64,000 nt of DNA, taken from positions 1,478,278 through 1,542,277 of the forward strand of contig CAWUHX010000019.1 in NCBI GenBank assembly GCA_963922205.1. Direction: 5' to 3'. Shown here piece after piece: positions 12,901-27,900 of this stretch. The notes below the pieces were generated by a model. The model did not search any database. It saw only the letters and a list, made by a program, of their open reading frames with translations, and was not told the DNA's origin. The stretch comes from Romanomermis culicivorax (taxonomy: Eukaryota; Nematoda; Enoplea; Mermithida; Mermithidae). How positions within the stretch are numbered: position 1 is the first letter of the stretch; the number at the start of each line of letters is the position of its first letter. Made by a program: the position numbers and the translations under genes.

Positions 12901-15900
12901 GTTGAAAATATTTCCTGTGAAAAATAATGAAACTGATGTAGTGGAATTAACGTACCTTGGTAGTTTACAGTGTTTCTGTGAATCGTGCTTGAAATTGTGA
13001 AGTAGAAACTTATGGTCATCGGAATTTTGCAATGTCCTCTGTAATCAGGAGTATTTGTGAAGCACAATCTAAGCCCTTTGGCAGTTCACATTGTTTTATG
13101 TGAATGCGGTGTGACATTTGTGAAGTATAAAATCATGCCTTGTGATAGTTTAAAAACTTTTTGTGAACTTGGGAATGGTGAAGTGAAAGTTGTGTCCCCT
13201 CGCTGTTTACGATGTTTTACGTGAATCAGACAAAAGTTCATGAAATGGAACTGACGTCCTCTGAAGGTTTACAATGTTTCTGTGAATTATCAGGCACAAA
13301 ATTTGTGAAGTGAATTTTATTGTTGCAGAATTCAGAAATTCAGCAGGTATAGTATAGCCCCACGTTATTTGAAAGCTGATTTGCATAATACACTTTCACC
13401 CCGTCTCCAGGATTTCAACACATTTCTCCATTGTACTTGTTCAATTCATTATCGGATTTTACCAGGTTCACCAGTGGTTCCTATGCTAGGAAAATATTTC
13501 GTTGTGAATTTCGTCGATGATTCTCAATTCGCCGGAAAATCTGCACCCAAACCTTATAACGGATGCTTGCGACGTGTAATTTTGAACAAGCAACCGCTGC
13601 CCAAAAACCAAATTTTAACGTCACGTGATCTAGAATACGATTGTAATTGTGAATCGGACATTTTGAATGAGACGAAAAATAATAATTGCCCTAAACGATC
13701 GAATCGCGACGACGAATTGATCAGCGACGAAAATTTGTCGTACAAACGCGGCGCCGTGCTTTCTAGTATGGAAAAAGATTACGGTACAATTACTGTAGAA
13801 GAAGGTGGCAGTGTAAATTTGAAAATCGATGATTTTGGATCTTTGTCCTTGGGCCGATTGGGCAACGATGATATGTTGCATTCGAACAATTTATTTTTTA
13901 ACGTAGTCGAAAAGCCGCAGAATGGTCATTTGGTGATTGACGGTAGCAAATCGTCTTTGGATAACTTCACCATGCAAGTAAGTAACGCAATGGAGTTGCA
14001 TTTCCCGCCAAGCAATATGTCGTATAGGAGTGGAAATTTGCGAGCTTACTCAAGTAATCCGTAGTATTTTTTAGTACAAATCCTACAGTAAAGCTTAAAA
14101 ATTTCAAGTACTCATGAGATGTACGTGGAAGGGAATGTGATAGCATTTTTCACTCCAATTTTCCCTGAGTAATTTCGGTAGTGCATATTGAAACGGAATC
14201 GGCCGTCTGTGAATTCCTTTGAGTGGTGGAGCGAGATTCTGTTGTCTATACCAAAAATCTCGAGAGAATTATACTCGTACAGCTTTCTGCGGTCACCATA
14301 GAATGTGCATGTAGAAGATTATGATTCACTTGGTATAGCTTGCTACAATGCCGCTCCTGTTTTAGATTTTCTTGGATTATTCTTGACAAATTTTGCAAAA
14401 ATCAACCAATAAGATTAAATAACGCTGAAACATTCAGTTCAAAAGGGAATGGCTCAATGACATCATTATTTATGAGTATTTAATTTCAATCAAATTTTGA
14501 ATCCTACTGCAGCTCTCGATAGAAGTACTGACTGAAAACTTTAGAAAACTGGGATTTTTTCTGGAAGCAATACTTCTGCTCATGATAATCAAGATTAGCG
14601 ATAGTGGCTCAGAAAGCGCACTTTCCCTGTTTAATCCGTTCAGTATTCATTGGTGGTCAAATATCTTTACATTAAACTAAAGAGTCAGTGTCTGTAGGAA
14701 TCACCTCAGCACCATTATCAAGGGCGATAATCTAAAAAATGGTGTCTCGAATTTTTGTTCAGTTTTTGACGCTGATTATCACGATTACAATTATTTTACA
14801 CGAAACTCATCTTTTAAGCCGTAGGCATACTTGACCGTCTTTTTGCGGCCGCAAATCTTGCGGCCCGCAATTGCGGGTCGGTTGCGGCTCTCACAATGGC
14901 ATACTTTTGTGCGGTTCCGCAAAAATGCGGAACCGGAAAACCGCAATTGTAAGCATAGTTAACCGCAATTTCGAACCGGAAATTACTTAAGAGATGCAAG
15001 GTTGTAGGTTTCCGAATCCAAAAGCGTCAAAATGCTTGGGTATGCCCTAATTGCATGGAAAAGCATCCGAAGGCACATTATAAACGTTTTTAAAAATGGG
15101 GAAAATTTTTGGAAAATGAGGAAAAAAATTTTGGGTCCGGTTCTCACGTGGAGAAAATCAACCGCTCTAAAAACATCATGTTTTAAAAGCTTGAAAACAC
15201 TAAAATAAACGTCTATGAGCATTTTTAAGCGAAAAAAGACTTTGAGAAAATTGGGGAAAAAATTTTTACCCCTATCGCCATTTGACGAAAAAGCCGGCGG
15301 GAAAAACAGTGATTATAATCTTCCAATGTTCACCAAAATACATCTTTTCAATTTTCGATTCCCCAAAATTTTTTCGACAATGAGAACCTTGCATAAATTT
15401 TTTACCTCATTCCAAATTTTCTTTCCTCAGAAGACTCGTTTGCAGAAAAAAAACGGTGGACAGAGCAAATTCTGGGAAAAATTGATTTTCTAGTTGATAA
15501 AGATCAGGTATTCAGTGTTATTCAGCGCAAAACGGCTTATACTGTATTAAGTGCGGCTACCAGAACCGCAAAAAGTACTCCACTCGAGAACTCTTTGCGG
15601 GTCCATAAACCGCACTAAACCGCAATGCGGTTACGGGTTATGGACCATCTGCTTGCGGGCCGCACACTTTTTTGCCCGTTGCGGCTAAGTATGCCTACGG
15701 CTTTATGATTCTTTAGGCATGTAAAGTCACATAAAACTTGCATCAAACTTCAAAAATGGTTGATGTTGCATTTTCGCGTACTGTTCTGTCAATTTGTATT
15801 ACATTCTGTTCGATTTATCTTTAAATCATAGAGTAAATAAATTTACATGTCATACTTACGAGAAAAAATTGTTTAACTTTTTTATGAACAAAGGAATTGG

Positions 15901-18900
15901 GGAATTTAAAGATTTACCTGTTAAAATTTTGCACACTTTGGCCAACATTAACTCAAATATATTCGGGCCGAACTCCAAATTTTGTCAGCTTAAAGAGCAA
16001 CTGTATGGTCTTCAATGAGCCAGAAAAAAGAAAATAAAACTACCGTTTATTGAGCTATTGTGCTTCAAAGTACATCACCTCATTGTGCATTACATTGTAA
16101 TTTTTGTTAAAATGAATATGGGTACAAGCACACATCCACATAAGGAGGTCTGGACCCCAAGCAGATTTTGGTTGACCCTCGTACATACACAGCATGGAAA
16201 TTTTGCTGGGGGTCAGCCAGGACAGGACGTATTATTTAATTCTTTTTTCTTTCCTGATTATCAAAAAAAAGGTTTGCAAACATTCAACCAGCAATTTGTA
16301 ACATCTATATTAGTCAAATATGTGAAACTATTCGCTTAGTCTGGTTTTTTAGGGTTTAATCTTACCTCTTTGAAATTATGTATGCTTTGTTCAGAAAAAC
16401 CGTTAAACTACAGCATCATTTTCATTTTTATGACGTCTTTCTCTTCTTTTCTTTCTATTTTTTTTCATCGTCTTCGTGATCAATGCTGGGGAGCAGAATC
16501 TGCTGGGGGTCAGAAAGAATCTGCTGGGAGTCAATCAAAATCAGCTGGGGGTCCAGACCCTCTGAACCCCTCCACATGTGTTTGTATGTTGACCCTCCAG
16601 CATATTCTGGCTGATCCCTAGCAGATTCGACCACTCAGCATTGACAAGGAAGATGATGAAGAAAAATTAGAAAGGATGGAAAGATGTCATAAAAATGACA
16701 ATGATAACGATTTTTCTAAACAAAACATACTTGGTACGAAGGGAGTAAAATTAAAACTTTAAAAATTGCTGACTAGGCGAATACATTCACATATTTTAAG
16801 AATATGATGCTTGCATGTTTGAAGGCCAATGTTTTTGTCATAAGGAAACAAAAAAAAATTTTCATCCTACCCCCGGTCCTGACTGACCCCCAGCAGAATT
16901 TTTATGCTGGGCATGTATGGACAAGTTTATAATTTTCCTACTGCCGAAAACATACCAACAAATCACAAATATTTTAATGTTCATATTTTCTACATCAGGA
17001 ATTACTTACTCCTGATATGATCCTGATAACAAAAAATGGACCTTCTAACATCCAAGCATCATATACTTCTATTTATATAAGCAAAATATGTGAAAGTATT
17101 CGCCTAGTCAGCAATTTTTAAAGTTTTAATGTTAATCCCTTGATATCAAGTATGCTTTGTTTGGAAAAACCGTTATCATCGTCATTTTTATGACATCTTT
17201 CCATATTTACTCATTTTCTTTCATCATCTTCTTCATCAATGCTGGGTAGTTGAACCTGCTGAGGTTCAGCAAGAATCTGCTGAGGCTCACTCAAAATCTG
17301 CTTGCGGTCCAGACCTCCCTATGTGCATGTACGCTTGTACCAATATTCATTTTGACCAAAATTACTATGTTATGCATAATGAGGTGATGTACTTTGAAGC
17401 ACTATAGCTCAATAAACGGTATTTTTTATTTTTGGCTCATTAAAGACCATACGGTCGCTTTCTAAGCTAACAAAATTTGGAGTTCGGCCACATATTTGGA
17501 TTACTGTAGCCCAAAATGTGCAAAATTTTAAAAGGTGTATCTTTAAACTTCTCCGTTCTTTTGTTCCTAAAAAAGTTAACAAATAATTTTGTCGTGAGTA
17601 TGACACATAAATGTAGCGCAACATCTGCTCTATCATTTAGAGAAAAATCGAACAGAATATAATTGAAATTGACAGAACTGTACATATCGCTACTTTTGAC
17701 AAATCTCTTCATCTTAGAGGGTGAAATCACTCTTCGCTCTAGTGGGTTCAGAGAGTAGCGATAAAAGTGACTTAAGGGTGCCAACCTCTATTGGTAAAAC
17801 TCCTGGATTCCTGACAATTCACGCATATAGAATTGTACCGAAGTTTACGACCAATATAGATACAAAACTACATTCTAACCTTTATTGTATCTGATCAAAA
17901 CAATAACATACAAATAAAACAAGTGGAACACAATGGAATGGAATGAAATAGGAAAGAATGACAGTAAAAACGAGAGCGTATATATACAGGAACAATATGC
18001 AAATGTATGATAATGAACAAGTAACAAGAAAATTATAAATGCAAGAAAATAAGAATAAAAACTGTAAAAAAATCAAGTTTTCTCTGGAAAAAATCTTGGT
18101 TTTTTCAGGTTCTTCTCCATTGACATTCAAACATATGGATTTCTTTCGGATTTTGTTTTTGAGTTGCAAGTGGGTGGCACAAGATAGGCTTGGTTAGGCA
18201 TGAGAATCTTTTTCTTACGTTTGTTTTATTTATGCTAATGAAGGTTCATTTTTTCCAATAAAGAATGAATTACGTATGTAAAATTCAGGATAACTTTTTT
18301 AGGTTATCGGGCGTCGCGGTGATCCTTAGAAAAAGTGACTCTTTAGTCGAAAGTTGTCGGTTATGATTACATAATTTTTGAGAAATAACGTAAAGACTGA
18401 CTCCAAAACGTTGTGGTTCACCATAAATGCGGGTAGCTCATTATATACTTTAGTTATAAATACGACTTTTTAAGGGGAGAAACTAGAGCAGAAGGCTATA
18501 TAAATGATAAAACCCAGAAATTCTGGCCGACTTTTAGCCGAGTTGTTTTTTACTGGTGTGAGAAATTTCAAATCAAGAAACTAAAGTACATAGATACTCG
18601 TAGATTATTTGATGGACCAGAACATCTTGACTCTGCAGAACTGTGTGCATTTTTTGGACTCTTATTTCTTATACCATCCTGCAACCCTTGAGACACCTTG
18701 TAACACGTCAATTTTTTATGAACTTATTTTTCCAGGACGTTTCGAAAGGAAAAATTTCATACAAACACGACGGTTCGGAGACCATCGACGACGTCATCGA
18801 AATCGAAGTCATTCACCAAAACCATGTTCTCAGGGACGCCCCTTATGATTCCGGTAAATTCCTCGCCCTGAATCGTCAACCATACAATCTGGCCGTAAAA

Positions 18901-21900
18901 GTGACTCCCAAAAACGACCAACCGCGACTGGAGTTGCCGCATGGCCCCATCTTTCGCATCGCAAGTCGTTCTAAAATTCGCATGTCCTACGATCACGTAT
19001 CAGTTTTTGATTCGGACGATTTGCCATTGGACGTTAGGGTTTTTATCAATTATCCGGTCGATTTTAGCCGAAATTGCGCCCAATTTGAAACGGCATCTGT
19101 CGGCAATTTCGATGGCGATTCACCAAAAAAGCCCCTGTCCGGTTTTTCGGCCGAAGATTTAAAAAACGGACAAATTTTTTTGAAACATTACGGCGATATT
19201 TTAAAATGCGATTTAGAACTTATAGCCGAAGATTCGTCCGGCGCTCAGAGTCGCATTGTGAAAATTTCAATTGAATCTTATGCCGTAAATTTGAAATTGT
19301 TGAGAAATACGGGGTTGAGATCGTTCCCGTTCGGTCATGTTACCATTAGAAAAGAAAATTTGTCGTTTGCGCTAGACTCCTGGAATATGGAAACTCAAAT
19401 TTACTACGTCATTGTGAAAAATCCAAATGTGGCAGTTTTGGAAGTGAAACATGGCAATCAATGGAAGAATGTTTCAATTTTCACTCAAAATGATATAGAT
19501 CAGAATATGGTTAGATTCACTGTGATCAAAAAAAATATAGCGGAAGACACCGATTCGTTCAAATTTTGCGTGAACACTGAACCGAGAATAAGATCTGAAA
19601 TTCACGATTTCCAGGTTCAATTTATAAAACCCGAATTCCAACTTCACACCAGTCTATTTTTACTCAATAATACAGTAAACCGGACAATATCGAGGCACCA
19701 TTTATTCGCCTGGGTGCCCAACGTAGAGCCACTCCATGCGTCTGACGTCGTTTACAAAATTTACAAATCTCCGTCCTACGGATTTTTGTACCGGATCATG
19801 GACTCAAACACCGGTCGAACGAGAAAACTGGGTGTGAATTCAAATTTCACACAAAGCGACCTGGATATGGATTTGATATTTTACAAATTGAGAAAACTTC
19901 ATCCAACAGTGACCAGTGACGAATTCACATTCAGATTGAGCATTCACAGTTATGAATCAGATACGTACAAATTTTTCGCGACCTCATTGCCAAACGTCGA
20001 TGATGATGATACGAAACTTGCGGATCAAATTTTGAAAGTCCGGGAAGGTGGTTCCGCATCCATAGCCAACGGAACATTCCATTTGGGCGCTATGCACAAC
20101 GAAATGTTGACCTTTTTAATCATCAAACCTCCCGAGAATGGACAACTTTTCAAAATTCAACCTCAAAGCCCAAGATTAATTCTAGGATTGGGTCAAAGTT
20201 TCAACTTGATCGACGTTCAATCAAATTTCATTTTTTATAAACACGATGATTCAGAAACTGTAAACGATTCTGTGAAATTCATTGTTCAAAGTCAATCGGA
20301 AAAAGTTCGCGAAACCTTCGAGCTCAAAATCGATATTCAACTCGAAAATGATAATCTGCCCATACAAGAACTTTCCACAATAGGAAAACTATTCCAAATT
20401 GTGAAGAATGGGCAACGTACAGTAACGAATCGATTTTTGAAGTACAGCGACTTAGATGCTGATTTCGACGACCAATTTTTAACTTATGAATTCGATCAAC
20501 GTGTGGCCGATGTGGAATTCTACCACATGAGCAACATGCGCAGAAAAGTTTACAATTTTACCCAAAAAAACATCGACGACCAAGTTATCATCTATAAACA
20601 TGCCGGATATGCAAATTACTTCAGATTACTGTATACCGTAAGCGATGGGAAGCATAAAGTTCACGGACAAATGGCCGTCAATGCCTCCAATCCCTACGTC
20701 AGAGTCGTTGTTCCCAAAGATTTTTTTATATCAACGAATGGTACTTTCCAGATTAATGAACAAAATTTGACTGTGGACACGAACCAGGATCTTCGAAACG
20801 AAGAAATTTCGTTCAAATTGAGAAAACAAACCAAGCACGTCAAGTTGGTCAAAGATCAGCTTTTCGTCACCGAATTCACATTCGCTCAGTTACTCGGTGG
20901 TCACTTGGCGGTCACTTTGGTCAACAATTTGGATTTAGAAACGCCAAAATTTAATAAATTTGCGTTCTACGAGAACCTTCATGTTGTAGTTTCGGCTGGA
21001 GATTTGACCACCGATGCTAAAATCAAAGTTCACGTGATCGCGGAAGAGAATCGAGAGGAAAGTTTTCATACAGTGAGAGCAGGTAAGAATCTTACTGTAG
21101 AAAACGGCGGCTACAGTATATTGTCTGCGGAAAATTTCGAAATTATTGATTCGACCGAAAGAATACCAGCTGATCAGATCAAATTCATAGTCATAGGACC
21201 ACCGATTTACGGAAATTTATTAACATTCGATACAAATGCCATGTCCGGCTATTTGGAAAGACCCGACTATTCATTACAAGTTTTTACTTTATCTGATGTG
21301 AATCGTGGTTCCCTGCGCTATTTGCATGATCCGAGAAAAAGCTCCGTTGATAGTCAACTCCCGCTGCTAGATCGTTTGGTCCTTCAATTTATGATCAACG
21401 ACGAAAAACGGGAAAAATTCACACTCCCAGTCATCATTATCAGTCGCAAATTGAGCATGGATGTGAAAAATTTGACCACGGTTCGAGGTCATAGAATTTG
21501 CTTAACGGGAGATTCGTTATGGATCAAAGAAAATTTGAACGAAATTCAAGAAGAATTGAACCCAGAAATGTTGAACTTTCGCATTGATCAAAAACCATCT
21601 TACGGTAGAATAGAATTGATGGACGACGGGCAAGTGGAAAATTTTACACTGAGGCACGTTTTAGATCGAAGGATTTGTTACAGAAATTTCGATGTAGTGG
21701 ATTCAATGCAACAAGATTTATTCAAAATTTCGGCACATTATTCTGTGGCTAAGAAATATAGGACATCCGATCAACTCGCAATTCATGTCAACATTGTGAA
21801 AGATAACATTAAAGGTACGGATAACTTGGTTTTTGGGAAAGCCGAAAATCTAGAGCACACTTTTATTCGGCAAGCTAACAAGCTTGGCGAGAATGAAAAA

Positions 21901-24900
21901 AATCTAAAAAAGTGAATTTCTTGTCACATAATGCTACATCAAAAAATTTTTGTTATATTTCTTGTCCATAAAATTATCGTAAACTTTTACAGTAAGGCAG
22001 TGCCAATTTTTGTCATTTTTCGAATGATAAGCAATTTATTAAAAAGTGAATATCAATAACATTCCGTATTCGAGACTGATTCGCCTCAATTTATATATCC
22101 GATTCTCCAGTTTCTGGATGTTCTGATCCGAACAAAAAAAGATCTGCTCCGCCCGTAAGATTGCGACCCGTTTTAGCGAATGTCTCCATTCAGCGAATAT
22201 CCCGATTCAGCGAATATCCCGATTCAGCGAATAATGTTAATAAAATAAAAAATAAATCCCGATTTAGCGAATGTCCTGATTTAGCGAATGGCCTCATTCT
22301 CGATTCAGCGAACATTTACAAGAATAGAAAATACAAGTTTTACACATTTAGTTATGTGCTCATTAGGTGGTATGCAAACTAGGTTTCCTTTCTAAATTTT
22401 TTCCCACGGTTGGGAAGGATGTCTCCCCACATATTCTTCGTCTTAAAAAAATCGGTTTCGCGTGTTTCTTTTCTACTGCCCAAGCCTAAAACTAAGCTCA
22501 GCCTAAGCCATGTGCATTAAGCCCAATCCAGAAGTGCAGTTCTCGACTGTCGCTGATTGTCGGCGACAAAAATCCTAGGATTTTTTCACTTCTGAATTGG
22601 GCTTTCTGCAAATTATTTATTCATTCCATAGGGTCGCCGACTGTCGCTGACAAAAATCCTAGGATTTTTCACTTCTGAATAGGGCTTTACTTATTAGGTT
22701 AATAAGCTAATCAAATCATCTATTGTTTTGTTAAATAGAATTAGTAAATGCAATGTTTTACTTATTTTTTGATTCTCAAAGTACTACACAAAGAATATTC
22801 TGTTGTTTGTCCAGCAGTGATTTTTTTTACTGAAGGGCCCTGTCGAAAATTCATATTGTAGTAGACATTCGTTCAAAAGTAAATAAAATATTACATTGAT
22901 AAGCCACCCTGTGCTATCATTTTCACATATTGTTTTGATGAATCGGGATAGTCGCTAAATCGGGATATTCGCTGAATCGGTATATTCGCTGAATCGGGAA
23001 TTCTGCTAAATGGGGATATTCGTTGAATGGGGACTGAACAACTATAAGGAACCTGCTCCTGAGTATATAGTGTACGTGAACTTGTTCGTACTATAGAAAT
23101 TTTTACTTCCAAAATTGTCATTTCCAAGTGAGCCTCTTAATGCAAAAATACGAACAAAACCGTCGCGGTTGAAGACCATGCATCGCAAGCCCACACTGTT
23201 TTTTCAAGTTTTTGTCGTCCTGACTGTTGCAGTCAGTCTGGGAAAAAAGCCCGCGCACGCAGATTGTTTATTGTTTGCACGAGCTTCTTTCTTCGTCCCA
23301 AGGTTCACTTTGAAAGAAAGAGACTATAGTTGAATATTTTAATTTCCATATGACCAATGGTTTATTTGGAAATACAAAAAATATCGAACACATGCTGTTC
23401 TGTTTCAACATTTACCAACATTTCAAGAAAGAATAGAATACAGTATTTGCACTCTGACGGGATCTTGTGTAAAAGGTTTTTCTCCTTTCCGTCGGTTGTG
23501 CTACATCTTTTTTTCACAGCTCCAGAACTCGTTCGCAACGAACATTTGTATGTTACCAATGGCAGATTCGCTCAAATTACGCCCGACAATTTAAATTCTA
23601 CCGACATGGATACTGCCGACCATCGATTGTATTACATAGTGATGGACGCCAAAAATGGTCAATTGCGAATGACTGAGGACGACGATGGTCACTTTATAGA
23701 AAGATCTGTGCATAATTTCACGCAGGCTGATATAAACGCTAACAGGGTGGTTTTTAGTTATGATGGAGGTAGATATCTCGTTTATAACTTCTATTCTCTG
23801 ATTCTTGCTCTGTCTATATTCCTTGTCGAGCCTAGGAATCCTTACCAGCAAGTCGATTGCTGAATATGTCAGCAGAGTTCATGCAAATATTCTCATGGCA
23901 CTATGTCATACGGATGACCTTCTGCATGAATATGCAAAAAATCGCAAAAAATCGTATAAACGGGCCTTTAGGAACGTTTCCATTTCTTTTCTTCTGAACA
24001 TAATAATTTGATGATGGCCAAGCGGTTGATAGACGCGTAGCAAACTGCTTACTGCATAAGCATGGCCTTGTCCAGAGACTATCTGTTGAGCCCATGCATA
24101 ATTTTTGCTGACCCCGAGAAGATTCCAACGCTCCAAGTAGATTCTGAGCTGATCAGGCCTTAGAAAGCTCTCAATTTTTACCTACATACTGGCGTTACAT
24201 ACGTATGACTTGCAGTGATAAGTCCACCCAACCCCTGCGGAGCCTATCCCCAGCAGCTTTTGGCCGGCTTTCACGACTCGGCAGTAGAGAAGTGAATTAA
24301 GCCTCAAAATGATGAAAACTTTGAAGCAGACTGTATTCAAAGCCTCATCCAATGATTTTTTTGATCTAGTTTGATATGGTCTCTAATGATAATCGGTGTG
24401 ACGTTCCTCTACGCAAAGTTAGAGAAACTGGTGAAAATTTGCATTTTTAAAGTTTTTATTGGTTGAGAAGCGGCGTTGTGAAGTGTTATCACGACATAAT
24501 CGTATACTTCTTGGGTTATAAAAACGCTATTTCAGTCGGAATGATCTGTTCCTCACCGAGGAAAAATTTCTAGCCGGAGTTTTTAAAGCACCAATGTTGA
24601 AGTGCATAAGATAGCTCCTTGGGGCGTGACCATACGTTGCGGTGATCTTTTGTACAATTATTTTTATACTCTAAAAGCACTCAAAGGTTAGTTCAGTATG
24701 TTGACAAGTTTCTAGTCCTATGTGACATAGGGGCTAGCAAAAATGGTAAAAAAATGAGACAGAACTTGCTTTCCACTGTTATTATTTCCAAAGTAGTTCA
24801 AGAAAAACAGACTATTGGTTTTGGCGTGCTGGATCAAATGAAATTCTTCGCATATTTATAGGTCAGTTGTAATTGCTGAAATCGGGTATAATCGTATTTA

Positions 24901-27900
24901 CTATTGTACTCTACGTTTATGCAAATTTTGATTCAAATATAGCCTACGGCAAGAACGGTCAATGTAACATTACTCACGAGGGAATGTTTTCCGTAAATTT
25001 TAGGCATTTAAATGTTATGATGCATTTGATAACTTATAATGTATCGTTTCTGCTCATGAGCCATGTTTACACTGAAATTTTCGTAAATAGAGGATACAGT
25101 GTTAAGTTCGACGACACTCGATCTCAACAAAAGGAAAGGTTTAAAAACATTAGGACATGCATTAAATAGGCAATTGTGAGTGATACATTAATTTTCATAA
25201 GATAAGTTGCTCATCTGTAATATTCTATCGGTCCCGAACTCTGGTGAGGTTCAGGTATTCACATCGAAAATGTTGCAAGATAGATTGTCCTCCTGTGACA
25301 AACTCTCCTTATGTCAGCGAGCTTAATCAAGTGAGTCTCTCATTGTTGAACATATTAAATCAAATTTCCGTGTAAAGGAGTTTTTTTACCGAATTTTAAC
25401 TGAAAGTATTGTTAAAGGTTAGTTAAGTGTATCTAAAAATTTTCAGTCCAATGTCACACACGCTTCATCGGAAAATTTTACGTACGAAATGGTACGTGCA
25501 TTCCAGTTTTATTATTTGAAGGCATTGCCGAGGCTGATCTGAAATAAGGAATGTTGATGAATGTTTTATTCCATGTTTTAACGTCTTTACTTTGTTTTCC
25601 AGAACAGCAAAACGGCGGATTTTCGTTCATTCTTTTCGACGGCAAACATCGTTCGGGCGTCTATTGGTTCACGGTCAAATTACCCGAAGTTGGTCACATC
25701 TTACAAACCAACGCCCGATTGGTTATCGCCCCCAAAGCTACTATGGTCCTGAAACAAAAGCACCTGTTCGCCCAATCGTCACTGGCCAACTCCAGCCGCG
25801 TCCTCTATTTGGTTATGGAATCGCCCAAATATGGTAGCCTATTGGTCAACGGCGATTTGGCTAAAACTTTTACGCAATGGGATATCGATGGTGGTCACGT
25901 GATCTACAGACAGTATAAACCGGTGCATTCTTGGATCACGCGGGATGGATTTTCGTTCCGACTGACCATCAAAGGTTTGGGCCAAGATTTGATAGTAGAC
26001 AATACGATTCATAAGTTTAGGATACTTATAACGTACGCGGCGTACGAAGGAGAAGTTTTGTCCAGGATAGTGCCAACGTCGACCTTGAGAATTGTGGCCG
26101 GTCAAAAGATGCCGCTGACCTTAGGCCACGTGAACATTTCGGGGCTGATGGAGTCGGTCAAATCGCCTTTGATAGTCTCCATAGCTAGGATTCCGCAATA
26201 TGGGAAATTGGAGTTAAACGGACAAGAGGTGACAGATAGCTCCTCAAATGATTCAACTCCTAGTGAAATTTCACTGAACCCGAAAACACTCTTCACTGGT
26301 AACCTGACTTACGAATATTTGCATAATAATTATAATGACACTAACTCTACCGAAATGGAAACTTTGCAAGATTTCATGATCTTGGAAATATACCCCGAAA
26401 TTGATTCCGGTCGTCATCGAAAGTTGACCAGACTGAAAATTCCTCTCCTCATAGATATTGTGCCATTCTGGAAAAACAAAGTTCAAATGAAACGCGCCCC
26501 CAAATGGATCAACGTTCAAAAATTCGGGGCCTATCCAATAACTAACGAAGATTTATTAGTCGATTGTCTATCGGCAAAACCTACGGACATAGTTTATCGT
26601 TTGACCAGGAGCCCCACGAATGGAAGGATCATTATTAGTAGAAAAAAAGAAGATTTGTTCCAAAAACGAATTTCCGACCCTTTTTTCACTCAGAAGGACA
26701 TTGACGACGGTCTGGTGTGGTTCAGGCACGACGGTAGCGCCCACGAATCCGATTTCATAACTTTCCAAGTATCGAACTTTGCTGAAGAAAATCCTGGTAC
26801 GATAACGCATACGATCAAAGTTTTGGTGGAACCTAGCCCGTTAAAGTTGGTCAATTTTAGCAACATCCTGGCTTATTTTCAAGGAAAATCGGAAGTTATT
26901 TTTCGAAAAATACATCTGGCGGCTGAGGCTGCCGGACCCGACGGTCTTCCGTCTAAAGTATTATATGCGGTCATAGCGGCACCAGAAAATGGTACTTTGA
27001 TCAATTTGGAAACTAGGAAATCGATAAATCGGTAAGCAAAATGAAAGTCTTCCGAAATGGTGTTTTTTGATTCGAGTGAATGGTAAAAATTTTTAAGTAG
27101 GCTTACTAAAAACTCGAAATCAGGTGAGTTCATAGGATAACTATTCAGCAGTATGCGTCCACAGTAAACATTTGCATTTTGTGTGGACTTTTACAATGTT
27201 AAGCTGTCAAAAAAAAAGGATTCTTAAATTTGACTTATTTACGAATTCATTTGAATGGCCGAGCATTTTTTGATTTTTAATTAAGTTACTTCTCTAGAGA
27301 AATTCGCGGTGCCTAAGATGTTTGAAATGCAATTCATTGAAGAGATATGTTATAATGGAGAGATAAAAACGAATTGTGCACGAGTCTGAATTAAAATGAA
27401 AATTAAGTAAGATTTCTATCGGGATTGAATTGATTTAGTTCGCTTCGGTCAGATTTTTGATTAATCATCATTAGCTCACTAGAGACGAAAATATTGAAAA
27501 TTTCGAAAAATCTTATTTTTATTAGAAACAGTGGGTTTGGTTCAACGATTGCGTCCAAGGAACAAGGTATTAATTCGTTTCATTTTTCTTTGTGAGCAGA
27601 ATTGTAGGGTCTGTTTTCCTCGAAAAGATTGCAAATTGTGAATCTGGAAAGCATTTACATACTTTTTCTCTTGAACTATTGTTTAAATAAAATCAGTAGG
27701 ATCACTCAACTAGTCCTTCAAATAATTTGTGAACAGGAACGGTTGTATAGACAATAGCAAGCAGTTTATAAAACTGATTAATATACGGGATGGTCCAAAA
27801 AACGGCCCTCGTACAAACCATGTAGTGTCTCAATCAGTTAAGCTAGAGTCTTCGGATGTACTTTGGTTAACCAATACTCTTTTATGTCAATGCTTCATTT

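Noticed and set aside
14983..15493. Open frames inside element E2
   Set aside because: No transposase motif; the interior matches non-coding E6 sequence.
17882..18169. 95-residue hydrophobic minus-strand open frame
   Set aside because: Derived from an A-rich strand; the apparent membrane segments follow from composition.
24873..25169. 98-residue open frame starting with a signal-like MLKSGIIVFTIVLYVYA
   Set aside because: It overlaps dispersed repeat blocks also seen near 11400 and 39600 and has no domain; it lies in CSPG4 intron 5 between exons whose phases already join.
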